A DNA stretch of 64,000 nt from Candidatus Kouleothrix ribensis (GTDB lineage Bacteria > Chloroflexota > Chloroflexia > Chloroflexales > Roseiflexaceae). Position numbers and translations under genes: made by a program. The notes under the pieces were generated by a model that saw only the letters and a list, made by a program, of their open reading frames with translations, did not search any database and was not told the DNA's origin. The DNA is taken from positions 2,542,001 through 2,606,000 of the forward strand of contig JADKGW010000001.1 in NCBI GenBank assembly GCA_016722075.1, in the 5' to 3' direction. Positions within the stretch are counted from its first letter, which is position 1; each line of letters starts with the position of its first letter. Of the stretch, positions 34,036 to 43,717 are shown in pieces.

Positions 34036-35103
34036 CTAGCCGCCGAGCTGCGACATGCCGCGCAAGCGCGGCAGGATGTGCTCGGGTAGGCCATGGCCCC
34101 AGGGTTTGAGCGCTACGGCGTGGCGCACAATCTGCTCGATCTGCTGCTGCGACGCGCCGCCGCGCAGTGCCGCGCGCAGATCGACTTCGTCGTCGCGCAG
34201 CAGGCACAGGTGCAGCCGGCCATCGGCGGTGAGGCGCATGCGGTTACAGCTGGCGCAGAACGGGTCGCTCACCGCGCTGATGAACCCCAGCTTGCCGCGC
34301 GCGCCCGCAATCCGGTAGCGCCTGGCCGAGTCGCTAGGCGCCAGCCCCAGATCTTCGAGCGGGCCGTGGATCGCCGTAAGCTGGGCGATCAGCTCCTCGC
34401 TCTTCACCACACCATCTTCGGCCACATCGGCCACGCCGGTAAGCGGCATCACCTCGATGAAGCGCATCTCCCACGGGTAAGTCAGCGTCAGGGCAGCCAG
34501 CTGCGGCACCTCGTCGTCGTTCAGCCCGCGCACCACCACCGCGTTCAGCTTGATCGGGTGCAGGCCAACCTGGTCGGCTGCGGCGATGCCTTCCCACACC
34601 AGCTCGAGCTTGCCACCGCGGGTGATCTGGCGGAAGCGCTGCGGGTCGAGCGTGTCGATACTCACGTTCACGCGGTCGAGCCCGGCATCTTTCAGCGGCT
34701 GGGCCAGCTTGCCCAGCCGCAGTGCATTGGTGGTCAGGGCCACATGCTCGATGCCGGGGGTCGCCTTGATCGCGCCGACGATCTCAACCAGATCGGGCCG
34801 CAGGGTCGGCTCACCGCCGGTCAGGCGGATCTTCTGAAAGCCGGCCGCAGCGGCGGCGCGCACCACCCGCAGCAGTTCATCGCTGGTGAGCAGCTCGGGG
34901 CGCGGCAAGAACTGCATGCCCAGCGCCGGCATGCAGTATACGCAGCGGAAGTTGCAGCGATCGGTCAGCGAGATGCGCAGGTAGTTGATCCGCCGGCCGA
35001 ACGTGTCGTGCGCGGGCGCATCGGTGGCGTAGGCCGGCAGCGGCCCGCGCGACTCAGGCGTGTAGAGCGGGATCGTCGTCGTTCGCAGCTCATCGGTTGG
35101 CAT
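34036..35103 (-). CDS. moaA: GTP 3',8-cyclase MoaA
   Basis: The 355-residue radical SAM protein has CNFRCVYC (Cys50, 54, 57) for the first cluster, RLTGGEPTLRPDL, and a C-terminal second cluster site CASCNR with LHLC. It ends in LGG, matching the functional Gly-Gly tail of MoaA. It converts GTP to 3',8-cyclo-H2GTP, the first molybdopterin step. It lies downstream of the Mrp-like gene; no other molybdenum cofactor genes occur in the window. Confidence 0.94.
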   Translation of the reverse strand: MPTDELRTTTIPLYTPESRGPLPAYATDAPAHDTFGRRINYLRISLTDRCNFRCVYCMPALGMQFLPRPELLTSDELLRVVRAAAAAGFQKIRLTGGEPTLRPDLVEIVGAIKATPGIEHVALTTNALRLGKLAQPLKDAGLDRVNVSIDTLDPQRFRQITRGGKLELVWEGIAAADQVGLHPIKLNAVVVRGLNDDEVPQLAALTLTYPWEMRFIEVMPLTGVADVAEDGVVKSEELIAQLTAIHGPLEDLGLAPSDSARRYRIAGARGKLGFISAVSDPFCASCNRMRLTADGRLHLCLLRDDEVDLRAALRGGASQQQIEQIVRHAVALKPWGHGLPEHILPRLRGMSQLGG

Positions 35104-35188
35104 AGCAGCCCCTCTGGGAGTTTTGAGCGCTCAGGTATGCGGTTGGGTGCTGTGTTCGGCGCAGAACAACGCATACGTCATAGTGCGA

Positions 35189-36295
35189 TCAGGCGTATTC
35201 CATCACGCTCACGCGCGCGGCCAGCTGGCAGGCGATCTCGCGGAATATCTCGGCATAGGCGTCGGGCTGGTCGCTGGTGGCCGCCGGCTGCCCGGCATCG
35301 CCGCCGCTCCGCACGCTGATGCCGATCGGGATCTGGCCGAGCAGCGGTATCCCCACCTGCTGCGCCAGCCGTGCGGCCCCGCCCGTGCCGAAGATATCGT
35401 AGCGCGTGCCGGTGTCGGGGGCCACAAAGTAGGCCATGTTCTCGACAATCCCCAGCAGCGGTACGTTTACCTTCTTGAACATCTCCATGCTCTTGAGCAC
35501 GTCGAGCGTCGCCACCTGCTGCGGCGTCGTCACCGTCACGGCGCCGCTCAGCCCCACGTTCTGCAACGACTGCGCCAGCGTCAGCGCGATGTCGCCGGTG
35601 CCGGGCGGCATGTCGATGATCAGGTAATCGAGCGGTGCCCACTCGACCTGGTACAGAAACTGGCGTAGCAGCTGCGAAACCATCGGCCCGCGCCAGATCA
35701 CCGGCTGGCTGTCGTCGACCAGAAAGCCGGCCGAGATCATCTTGATGCCGTGTGCCTCGATCGGCAGCATCTTGGGCTGGCCGTCCGCCCCGGTCACGGC
35801 CGACGGCGTCTGGCCCTTGGTGCCTAGCATCAGCGGCACCGAGGGGCCGTAGATATCAGCGTCGAGCAGGCCGACGCGCGCGCCTTCTTGCGCCAGCGCC
35901 ACCGCCAGGTTCACCGCGACTGTCGATTTGCCCACGCCGCCTTTGCCGGCCGCCACCGCGATCACATGGCTCACGCCTGGGATGGCAGCTTTGTCGAGCA
36001 CACCGCCGCGCGGGCGTACCATTGCGCTGAATTCGATCGCCACATCGGCGCGCGGCACGCCGGCCACCCGCTCGATCGCCGCCAGGCATTCATCCTGGAT
36101 CTGATCCTTCAACGGGCAGGCCGGCGTCGTCAGCTCGATTGTGAATGAGACCCGGCCACCATCGACCTTCAGGCCTTTGATCATGTTGCGCGCGATCAGA
36201 TCGCCGCCTAGCTCGGGTTCTTGCACCGTGCTGAGCGCGCGTACAATCAGCTCTTCGCTGAGCTTTGCGTTATGTCCACCTGAGAATAGCCCCAT
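35189..36295 (-). CDS. Mrp/ApbC-like P-loop ATPase lacking the CxxC motif
   Basis: The 368-residue protein has an N-terminal MIP18/DUF59 domain (residues ~10-90) and a deviant Walker A ATPase, AGKGGVGKST (117-125), LLDADIYGPS, IWRGPM and IDMPPGTGD, as in Mrp/NBP35 Fe-S cluster carriers. The usual CxxC after ENMSY is absent: the sequence reads ENMAYFVAPDTGTRYDIFG (286-303), Ala292 and Thr295 standing in the Cys positions. Cluster bridging at the dimer interface would be lost, so it may act as an ATPase chaperone only. It is upstream of moaA on the same strand. Confidence 0.88.
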   Translation of the reverse strand: MGLFSGGHNAKLSEELIVRALSTVQEPELGGDLIARNMIKGLKVDGGRVSFTIELTTPACPLKDQIQDECLAAIERVAGVPRADVAIEFSAMVRPRGGVLDKAAIPGVSHVIAVAAGKGGVGKSTVAVNLAVALAQEGARVGLLDADIYGPSVPLMLGTKGQTPSAVTGADGQPKMLPIEAHGIKMISAGFLVDDSQPVIWRGPMVSQLLRQFLYQVEWAPLDYLIIDMPPGTGDIALTLAQSLQNVGLSGAVTVTTPQQVATLDVLKSMEMFKKVNVPLLGIVENMAYFVAPDTGTRYDIFGTGGAARLAQQVGIPLLGQIPIGISVRSGGDAGQPAATSDQPDAYAEIFREIACQLAARVSVMEYA

Positions 36296-36401
36296 CGGTA
36301 CGCTCCATCATACAGCGGCGCGCAGGGTTGCGCTGCACACCCATCAGAATGCACGGGATCGCCTTGGTGCCGGCATTATAGCATACTTTGGAAAGCAAAT
36401 A

Positions 36402-36716
36402 CTATCGAAACTGGCGGCGCGCCGCCTCGCCGTATAAGAGCTCGGCAACCGGCTGGCCGTGCCGCAGGTGGCGCTCGACAATCTGCCCGATCGCCTCGGG
36501 CGTGAGCCGCGAGTAGTGATACGGCCCCGGCCAGATCGTCAGGTTTGGGCCGTAGTCGCAGCGATCCTGGCAGCTGCTGATGCGTACCTCGACGGCACTG
36601 GTCAGCTGCCATGCCCACAGCTGGTCTTCGAGTACACGCAGCAGCTGCTCGCGCCCCTTTGGCGTGCATGTCGCGCCGCCACATAGGTATATTCGATAGT
36701 GCTGTGCGTCGCTCAT
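36402..36716 (-). CDS. Thioredoxin-like [2Fe-2S] ferredoxin
   Basis: The 104-residue protein matches the thioredoxin-like ferredoxin family, with four cluster Cys spaced C-x4-C (Cys12, Cys17) and C-x3-C (Cys49, Cys53) followed by DYGPNLTIWPG. Such proteins occur alone or as the NuoE-like part of complexes. The gene is separated by about 100 bases from the Mrp-like gene, and may share the Fe-S theme of this region. Electron partners are not indicated. Confidence 0.88.
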   Translation of the reverse strand: MSDAQHYRIYLCGGATCTPKGREQLLRVLEDQLWAWQLTSAVEVRISSCQDRCDYGPNLTIWPGPYHYSRLTPEAIGQIVERHLRHGQPVAELLYGEAARRQFR

Positions 36717-36866
36717 GGTGTGTGCCTGGGCTACTACTCAATCAATGAGGATTGTACCACGTATCTTCGGGCCTGGTTGCAGGTCGTTCCTTTTTGTGCG
36801 TGGGTTTTCGCGCTGAGCAGAAGGCAAACCGCTGCCTGCGTACGCCGTCGAGAACCAAAAAAAACA

Positions 36867-36894
36867 GCGGGGGCAGCTGCGCCGCCCCCGAACC
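36867..36894. repeat. GC-rich hairpin repeat (copy shared with 11565-11592)
   Basis: Contains GGCAGCTGCGCCGCC between G5 and C5 runs, ending CGAACC; near-identical to the complement of 11565-11592. It sits 31 bases after the stop of the GH99-like gene on the minus strand, so it may also serve as its terminator. Confidence 0.6.
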
Positions 36895-36924
36895 TACACC
36901 AGCAACCAGCCGGCATCCGCGCGC

Positions 36925-38505
36925 CTACCGATTGCCCGTCAGCTCGCGGCCGAGCAAGCCCAGCAATACCTCGTAGGGCGAGCCGGCGTGCTCGGGGTGA
37001 TATTCAAACCGCGCGCGCTCAAAGTGCTGGGTCAGGTACGCCTGGCCGTCGGTCGGGTTGGTCTCAACTGTCGCCTCAGACAGCGGCAGGCCGAACAGCG
37101 CCAGGCTCTCGTTGAAGCTCGCGCCCGGCCGCCCGTCGAACTCGAGCCCGTGGCTCGACCAGTAGCCCCAGAACTGTGGCGCGATTGCGTGGCCGCTCGC
37201 TGCGAAATAGTGTGCCGCCGCCGGATCGGCCTTCGGGAAGGCCTGCCAGTCGCGACCTTGCGCGCCCAGGCTGCCGGCGCCGAGCCGGCCCAGCAGCACA
37301 TCGTACGGGCGGGCATTCTCGGAGTGTAGCTCGAGCCGGTTCCGCTCGAACAGCTGCGCCTGCACGCCCTGGCCCTCGATCTGCTCGGCCGCCTGGTCGG
37401 TCAGCGGGTAGCCGAACACCGGCAGGCCGCCATTCTGGCCCCAGTACTCGAGGATGCGCCCACACACGCTGTGGCCGGTCTCGGGGAATAGCCGGCAATT
37501 GCCGCCGGGCGGGGCGGCCGGCGCGGCCGGCAGCGGCTGGCTGGCGTGGTATTTGTCGCTCAGCTCTTTCGTCAGGCGTAGATACAGGTCGCCGAACTGC
37601 TCGCTCGGCTCGATATAGGTGCCCTCGAAGAACTCGTTAAAGCTGGTGAGGATCACCGCTGCAGCATTGCGATCGATCGCCGTCTGCCAGGTGCCCCGGT
37701 AGTAGTCGCCGTTCGCCCGATCGCGGCGATGGCCACCGCGCACCTTGAGATCGTCGTAGCCGGGCATGGCCGTGGCAATAAACGGCCGGCTGCTGCCATG
37801 CGCGCTGTTGTAGCGCTCGAGCCGCCCGGCGTACGAGGCCATCGCCGCGCCGGGCCGCGCTTCCCAGCTGATGTCGTAGTAGTATAGTGCATCGTACACG
37901 TCGAGGTAGCTAAAAGTATCGGTGCCGCCGAACCAGTACTGGTCGCGGTGCGGGTCGGCCCGATCGCGCAGCTGCTGCCAGGCCTCGACCCCGCCAAGCG
38001 AGGGCGGGTTGAACCAGTACACTGCCGGCTTACCCTGAAAGCGGAAGTAGGCCGGGCTGGGCGTGATCTCGCGGCGCAGCACATCGAGCGCGTCCGCCAT
38101 ACCCGCGACGGTGCGCATGGCCGGGTCGAACGCGGCCGACTGATCGGGGATGAACGCGATCTTCAGCTTCCGGCCACTCTGCTCGACCAGCTGGAGCAGG
38201 CGGCGGCAGCGTTTGTTCAGGCGCTCTTCGTTCGGGCCATACCAGGTGCAGATCAGCGCGTCGATCCCGGCATCATCGGCCTGCTGAATATGCCGGCGCA
38301 GCGTCTCGTCGGTGCCGCCGTTATAGGTAGGCGCAGCGATATCGCTCATGCGGTCGTAGTTCCAATCGCTCCGCTCGTACCAGGGGTAGTAAAATGCCAT
38401 CACCGGGCGATCGGCTGCGGCGCTGGCCTGTTGCGGCACAACCAGCGCCAGTGCTATCAGCACGAGCGCGGCCCAGCTATCAGGCGCTCTTCGAGCAGTA
38501 CGCAT
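36925..38505 (-). CDS. Secreted GH99/GH71-like protein with C-terminal FPETGH repeats
   Basis: The 526-residue protein has a signal peptide (residues ~1-30) and a TIM-barrel-like domain with AFYYPWYERSDW, ADDAGIDALICTWYGP and SFNEFFEGTYIEPS, the last close to the acidic motif of GH71/GH99-type glycosidases. The final ~190 residues contain three related segments of the form FPETGHSVCGRILEYW, GLPVFGYPLT and PYDVLLGRLG, a Chloroflexota repeat of unknown role, perhaps wall binding. GAGGAGG precedes the ATG. It is probably a secreted endo-acting glycosidase; the glycan is unknown. Confidence 0.78.
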   Translation of the reverse strand: MRTARRAPDSWAALVLIALALVVPQQASAAADRPVMAFYYPWYERSDWNYDRMSDIAAPTYNGGTDETLRRHIQQADDAGIDALICTWYGPNEERLNKRCRRLLQLVEQSGRKLKIAFIPDQSAAFDPAMRTVAGMADALDVLRREITPSPAYFRFQGKPAVYWFNPPSLGGVEAWQQLRDRADPHRDQYWFGGTDTFSYLDVYDALYYYDISWEARPGAAMASYAGRLERYNSAHGSSRPFIATAMPGYDDLKVRGGHRRDRANGDYYRGTWQTAIDRNAAAVILTSFNEFFEGTYIEPSEQFGDLYLRLTKELSDKYHASQPLPAAPAAPPGGNCRLFPETGHSVCGRILEYWGQNGGLPVFGYPLTDQAAEQIEGQGVQAQLFERNRLELHSENARPYDVLLGRLGAGSLGAQGRDWQAFPKADPAAAHYFAASGHAIAPQFWGYWSSHGLEFDGRPGASFNESLALFGLPLSEATVETNPTDGQAYLTQHFERARFEYHPEHAGSPYEVLLGLLGRELTGNR

Positions 38506-38697
38506 ACATCCTCCTCGCTATTACGCCGCAGCAGGCCAAGGAATCTGAACATATGCAGACATTCCGTTTGGGGGAAACCGGGGGCGCGGCCGGCAGCCTG
38601 CATACGGCAATGCTCTGTGGTGCGGGCGCGCCGCCATCATACCATCGCCCCGCCGCACCGGCAATAGCCCGTGAGTCCTGCTGCGCCGCGCATATGC

Positions 38698-38703
38698 TAC
38701 AAT
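38698..38703 (+). promoter_or_regulatory. -10-like element at the lipoprotein start
   Basis: TACAAT precedes the ATG at 38711 by seven bases, so the transcript could start at or next to the ATG (leaderless). It overlaps a first ATG at 38702. No clear -35 is seen. Confidence 0.35.
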
Positions 38704-38710
38704 GGTGGCC

Positions 38711-39352
38711 ATGAGCAGCGCCTTTCGCCTCACAGGCGGCCAGCTTGATCTACCGGCCAGGCAGCCGAGCCTCTGGCTGCGGCAGCGCCGGTGGCTGTGC
38801 GCGCGCGCCCGCCTGGTGCTCGCGCTGCTTGGGCTGCTTGGGCTGGCGGCCTGCAGTGCCATCCCGGCCAGCCAGCCGGTGCTGGGCGATCAGAGCGGCG
38901 GCGGCTCGACGCCCGAGCTGGTGGCCCAGAGCTTCTTCGAAGACCTGGGCCGGGCGCTCAGAGATCAGCAGATCGGCGATGAAGAGCGCCGCAGCAAGTG
39001 GGTCGAGCAGCTTTCGAACTACTTCACGCCCAGCGAGCGCGACGACATGCGCGTGGCCTTCAGCACCGCGCTCGACACCTTTGTCGAAGGCCAGGGCAAG
39101 CTCGCCGAGAACGAGCAGCTCACGCTTGATGTCAAGTTCGACGGCATCGAGCAGGTATCGAACGACGGCAGCCGTGCGCTGGTGCGGCCGATCAACGGCA
39201 GCATCTACGTGCTGATCACGCGCACCACCACTACCGGCGGAACCTATACGCTGTGGGAGCAAAACAAAAGCCTGAGCGAGATCATCGGCAACCCCGACGG
39301 CGCCGTGCCAGTCACACGCGTTGGCCGGGTATGGTTCCTCACCGAAGGGTAG
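38711..39352 (+). CDS. Lipoprotein of unknown function
   Basis: The 213-residue protein has an extended N terminus, a hydrophobic segment and a lipobox LLGLAACS (Cys about residue 48). The mature part (~165 residues) is soluble and mixed alpha/beta, with VAQSFFEDLGRALRD early on and RALVRPINGSIYVLITRTTT later. No family is recognised; the shape is like small NTF2-like lipoproteins but this is weak. An ATG at 38702 would add three residues. It is transcribed divergently from the GH99-like gene. Confidence 0.72.
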   Translation: MSSAFRLTGGQLDLPARQPSLWLRQRRWLCARARLVLALLGLLGLAACSAIPASQPVLGDQSGGGSTPELVAQSFFEDLGRALRDQQIGDEERRSKWVEQLSNYFTPSERDDMRVAFSTALDTFVEGQGKLAENEQLTLDVKFDGIEQVSNDGSRALVRPINGSIYVLITRTTTTGGTYTLWEQNKSLSEIIGNPDGAVPVTRVGRVWFLTEG

Positions 39353-39550
39353 GCCGGCTGCTGTTTTTGGGGCTGGCGCTGGCCGATCTGCAGCAATTGC
39401 ATCACGCTAAACCGCAGGGCGCGGGATGGCTGCGCGGCCGCCCTCGCCCCCACCGAACGGCCATGTTGGTGTGAAACATGGCTTAATGGCACACGAATAG
39501 GCGGCTGCCGCAACCTATCGCATGCGGCGCCGGCCCGGCCACAAGGCACC

Positions 39551-40996
39551 ATGGGAACCTCGATCGAACAGCGACGGAACGAGCCGGCCGCCCGCCCACA
39601 CGCCGAGGTGCTGGCGCAACAGCAGGCCCTGCGCACCGCACGCCAGGCCGATGCGCTGGCCCAGCTCGATTGCCTGCACGGCGTGCCGCGCGAGCACCTC
39701 GGCCAGGTGGCCGCGATGGCGGTGCTGCGCGCCTTCATCCCCGGCACGACGATCTTGCACGAGCGCGCGCCCTGCGATTTCGTGTACTTCATTCTACGCG
39801 GCACCGTCAGCCTGATGCTGCACGATCGCAGCGGGCAGAAGGTGCTGATCGGTGTGCTCAACCGCGGCGACTGCTTCGGCGAGGGGCCGCTGTTCGGCGA
39901 CCTGTTTCGCGGCGCGAGCGTCACCGCCGAAACAGTCTGCTACCTGCTCCAGCTGCCGCGCGCGCAGCTGCGGGCGCTACTGCCCGCAGCCCCCGAACTC
40001 GCCAGCGCGCTGCGCACAATCTACCGCCGCCGCCTGGTCGAGAGCACACTCGGCCAGGTGCCGCTGTTCAGCCGGCTTTCGCCGTTCGAGCGCTCGCGGC
40101 TCGCGGCCCTGCTCCAGCCCGAGCACTACGGCCGCGGCGCCACCATCATCCACGAAGGCGAGACCGGCCAGGCACTATACCTGATCGAAGAGGGCCAGAT
40201 GGTGGTGGCGCAGGGCGAACAGACCATCGCGCACCTCGACGAGGGCGACTTCTTCGGCGAGATGGCGCTACTCGACCAGCTGCCGCACAATGCCGATGTG
40301 CGCGCGCTGACACCGGTGGCGGTGCTGGCATTGCCGGCCGCCGATTTCAACGATCTGCTCGAGCAACAGCCCGCACTACGCATTCAGCTGCACGACATAG
40401 CCAGGCAGCGCCGCGACAATAATGCGGCCATTCGCCACGACCACGAGCGTACCCAGCAGCTGAATGCCGCGATCCAGCGCGGCCTGCTGCGCGGTACGCA
40501 CGTGCTGGTGCGCGACCCGGCGCGCTGCCAGGAGGGCTGCCGGCTGTGCGAGGTGGCCTGCGCGATGCGCTTCGGCCAGACGCGCATTCGGCTGGGCGGT
40601 GTGATGCTGAACGAACTCGACGTGACCAACTCGTGCCGGCAGTGCCGTGTCGGGGCCGAGTGCGTCGAGGCTTGCCCCGAGAGCGCCATCCAGTGGAATG
40701 ATCGCGGGGCGCTGATCGTGACCGACCAGTGTACCGGTTGCGGTAAATGCGTGCCGGCCTGCCCATACGATGTCGTGCATTTGATCGGCAGCCCGGCCGC
40801 GCATAGCTCGCCGCTCTGGGGGCTCTGGCAGCGCCTCAGGCAGCTGAAACAGCCGCAGATCGCGCTCGAGGCCGCGCCGGCCCAGCACGCCAACAAGTGC
40901 GATCTCTGCCACGACCACGACGATATGGCCTGTATCAGCGCCTGCCCCACCGGCGCGCTACGCCTGATGCCGATCGAAGAGCTGTTCACGTTCTAG
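39551..40996 (+). CDS. Double cyclic-nucleotide-binding / multi-4Fe-4S ferredoxin fusion protein
   Basis: The 481-residue soluble protein has two cNMP-binding domains and then a polyferredoxin. Domain one spans ~40-150 (GDCFGEGPLFGD), domain two ~170-290 (GDFFGEMALLDQLPHNADV). The last ~165 residues contain four Cys clusters: CQEGCRLCEVAC, CRQCRVGAECVEAC, CTGCGKCVPAC and CDLCHDHDDMACISAC, as in HycB/DmsB-type electron-transfer subunits carrying up to four 4Fe-4S clusters. Domain two's GEMALL lacks a clear R of RTA, so cyclic nucleotide binding is uncertain there. It could link cAMP level to electron flow. Its end overlaps the convergent subtilase gene by 11 bases. Confidence 0.88.
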   Translation: MGTSIEQRRNEPAARPHAEVLAQQQALRTARQADALAQLDCLHGVPREHLGQVAAMAVLRAFIPGTTILHERAPCDFVYFILRGTVSLMLHDRSGQKVLIGVLNRGDCFGEGPLFGDLFRGASVTAETVCYLLQLPRAQLRALLPAAPELASALRTIYRRRLVESTLGQVPLFSRLSPFERSRLAALLQPEHYGRGATIIHEGETGQALYLIEEGQMVVAQGEQTIAHLDEGDFFGEMALLDQLPHNADVRALTPVAVLALPAADFNDLLEQQPALRIQLHDIARQRRDNNAAIRHDHERTQQLNAAIQRGLLRGTHVLVRDPARCQEGCRLCEVACAMRFGQTRIRLGGVMLNELDVTNSCRQCRVGAECVEACPESAIQWNDRGALIVTDQCTGCGKCVPACPYDVVHLIGSPAAHSSPLWGLWQRLRQLKQPQIALEAAPAQHANKCDLCHDHDDMACISACPTGALRLMPIEELFTF

Positions 40997-43496
40997 CGCC
41001 ATTTGAAATCAGCTGCATCCAGTACTTCCATGGTGCTTGTGTCACGCTGGCCGAGCGCAGATTACTTGGCGCGCTACAGGTGGCGCCCAGGCATGCGCGC
41101 ACTCGGTACCAGCGCGTGCCCACATCAGCCACGATCGCGGCGCTCGTGGCGCTGGTGGTCAATCGGTTCGCGATCACCGCAAAGCTGCTGTCGGTGCTCA
41201 TTTCCAGCGTGTAGCTCGCGCCGGGGGCCACCGCGCTCCAACCGAGCGCTAGCACCGGCCCGCTCTGGCCAATCGGCGCCAGCTCGGGCGCGGCCAATCT
41301 GTCGGAAACATAGCTCGCCCGCGCGGCCAGCGCAAACGGCTGGCCCGGCTGGGCCAGGCCGGCCGCCTTCACCGTCACGCTATAGGCACCGGGCAGTGGC
41401 GCGGCGATCTCGATGCTCTCGAGATTGTTGCAGCGATCTGCGCGCGTGCTCTGGTCGCGGCAGGCCGGGCTGAGCTGGGCATCGTGGTTACCGCGCCAGG
41501 GGTTGCCCTGCGGGTCGATCAGCTCGAGATCCAGGTCGTTCACCAGCGCCTTCCCGGCCAGCGCTACCGCCGGGTAGTCGCTCCACGCCAGCGTGAGCCG
41601 CAACGGCTGCCCAGCCGCTACGATCAGCGTGTAGCTCGCGTGTGTGCCGCTTGCGCTCAGGCCGGCACGCGCGTCGTCGAACCAGATCGACTGGCCGGCG
41701 CCGGGCGCCAGCGTGCCGCTCAGATCGGCCCGGCCCCAGCCTTCGACATTGTTCGGCCAGGCCAGTGGGATCTCGCGCGTGGCGCCATCGCCGTACTGCC
41801 CAGGCTCCAGATTGGCCGCGCCATTCAGCAGCAGCGCCTTGATCAGCGCCGCGCTTGGGCCGGCCAGCCCGCGCTCGTGCGCGAGCCACTGCCGCACCAG
41901 CACGGCCATGCCGCTGACCAGCGGCGCCGCCATCGATGTGCCCGAGTCGTAGGCATAGTCGCTGCTATACATGCCATACGGGTACAGTGCAGTCGGGTCG
42001 TGCGAGGCGGCCGAGACGATATTCGTGCCGGGGGCGACGATCTCGGGCTTGATCCGGCCGTCGTCGGCCGGACCGCGGCTCGACCAGGCCGCCATGCCGC
42101 CGGGGTCGTCGCTAATCCAGTCGTTCACCAGTGGCTCGGCCGCGAACGCAAACTGCGACCAGCACAGGTTCTGCGGTGGAGTGCCGGCGCACCCGCCGGT
42201 CGGCGGGCGGTTGTTCTCCGACGCGCCAACCGTCAGCACATTCTTGGCGGTGCCCGGCGAAATGATCGAGTCGCCGTCGACCACCCCATTTGATGGGTTC
42301 ACATCGGCACCCCAGTTGCCGGCGACGGTCACCAGCAGGTGCTCGGGGTGCGCCCACACAAACTCGTCGACGCTGCGCGCGAAATCGTCGTAGCCGCCAT
42401 ACTGCGGGGTCTGCCAGGTGCCGCCGGTCGGCGCGCCCCAGCTGGCATTCTGCACGCGCGCCCCGGCCGCGTAGGCCTTCTCGAGAAACGTGGCGTCGTC
42501 GGCCAGGCAGCTCAGGTCGGCACCACCGATCGAGACCGACTGCACCACCAGCTGGGCAGCCGGCGCCACACCCGCAAACGATGGCCCGCCCGGCGCGCGC
42601 ACGCCCGCGCCCAGCACGCTGCCCGACACATGCGTACCGTGGCCGTTCCGATCGCTCCAGGTGTTGGTGCCCGCCACCGCCGCGCAGGCCGGGTTCATCT
42701 GGGCCGGCGTGAAAGCGGCGGCGATCCGGCCGGCCGCGAAATCGGCGTTGGTGTTGGCGAGCACCTGCGCCTGTACATCCAGGCCGGTGTCGGTCACTGC
42801 GGCGATCTGCCCGGCGCCATCCAGCCAGCCCAGCTGCTGCTGCGCCGCCGTCACACCCAGGATCATGCGGGCGCGGTCGTTCGCCACCCGCGCAACCAGC
42901 GCCCGCTCGATCCATAGCACATCGTCGCGGCGCAGCAGCGGCAGCAGCGCGCCGGCCGGCGCATGCACACGTACCGACACACCGTTCACTCCGGGGGCCT
43001 GGGCACCCAGGCTGCCGCCTAACGCCACCAGCGCCTGCTCGAACGCAGCCATGTCGGCGTCGGCCGCCAGCAGCACGCGCAGATCAAGCGCACCCGTGGG
43101 TGCGAGCGCCGGCACCTCCAGCCCAGGCGCAAGCTTGTCGGCCAGCTCGAGCGGCCCGTGCCAGCGCACACCGGCCACTGCGTCGAGCGCGGTGGCGCCA
43201 CGCGCGCGCGCCACCAGCAGCGTGTTCTCGGGGATGTAGGCCAGCACACGGTAGCCGGCTGCCGCCAGCGCCTGCCGATCGACGCTGGTCGGCAGATGCT
43301 CGAACTGAACCAGCTGGAGTGCTGCGTCGGCGCGCGCCTGCAGTGCCGGCGCCACCGCCGGTAACGCGCGCACCGGATCGAATGCGCCGCGCCGCAGGTA
43401 TATGGTGAGCGCTGGCTGCGCCGGCCGCGCTACAGCCAGCAGCGGCATGGCCGCCAGGCACACGACTCCCAGCAGCAGAACGATCGCTTTGCTCAA
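40986..43496 (-). CDS. Secreted subtilisin-like serine protease (S8)
   Basis: The 836-residue protein has a signal peptide (residues 1-24), a ~190-residue propeptide-like region, and an S8 domain with Asp236 (AVTDTGLD), His286 (NGHGTHVSG) and Ser in DSGTSMAAPLVSG. A P-domain-like and fibronectin type III-like part follow (SYTLEMSTDSSF, RWYRVRACLGATC), and the end is KYWMQLISNGART. It is a secreted peptidase. The TTG at 43496 is chosen as start because AAGGAG lies seven bases before it and it gives a proper signal peptide; the frame extends 31 codons further. Confidence 0.9.
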   Translation of the reverse strand: MSKAIVLLLGVVCLAAMPLLAVARPAQPALTIYLRRGAFDPVRALPAVAPALQARADAALQLVQFEHLPTSVDRQALAAAGYRVLAYIPENTLLVARARGATALDAVAGVRWHGPLELADKLAPGLEVPALAPTGALDLRVLLAADADMAAFEQALVALGGSLGAQAPGVNGVSVRVHAPAGALLPLLRRDDVLWIERALVARVANDRARMILGVTAAQQQLGWLDGAGQIAAVTDTGLDVQAQVLANTNADFAAGRIAAAFTPAQMNPACAAVAGTNTWSDRNGHGTHVSGSVLGAGVRAPGGPSFAGVAPAAQLVVQSVSIGGADLSCLADDATFLEKAYAAGARVQNASWGAPTGGTWQTPQYGGYDDFARSVDEFVWAHPEHLLVTVAGNWGADVNPSNGVVDGDSIISPGTAKNVLTVGASENNRPPTGGCAGTPPQNLCWSQFAFAAEPLVNDWISDDPGGMAAWSSRGPADDGRIKPEIVAPGTNIVSAASHDPTALYPYGMYSSDYAYDSGTSMAAPLVSGMAVLVRQWLAHERGLAGPSAALIKALLLNGAANLEPGQYGDGATREIPLAWPNNVEGWGRADLSGTLAPGAGQSIWFDDARAGLSASGTHASYTLIVAAGQPLRLTLAWSDYPAVALAGKALVNDLDLELIDPQGNPWRGNHDAQLSPACRDQSTRADRCNNLESIEIAAPLPGAYSVTVKAAGLAQPGQPFALAARASYVSDRLAAPELAPIGQSGPVLALGWSAVAPGASYTLEMSTDSSFAVIANRLTTSATSAAIVADVGTRWYRVRACLGATCSAPSNLRSASVTQAPWKYWMQLISNGART

Positions 43497-43717
43497 GCCA
43501 CACTCCTTACCGTGCCGCAGGCGTTGGTCGCCAGCGCGCACCAGCTGCTTCAGACTCGGCATGATACTGCGCGGCCGGCTGGGCCGCAAGGACTCTGCGG
43601 CGACTCGCGCCCAGTACCCTCGGCGTAGCCAGGCGGGACTGTGAGCTTATTCATGCGGGCGCGCGGGCGGCATATACTATGGGGTGTCGTTCTGGCCTAT
43701 TCGCCACCGAGGATCGT

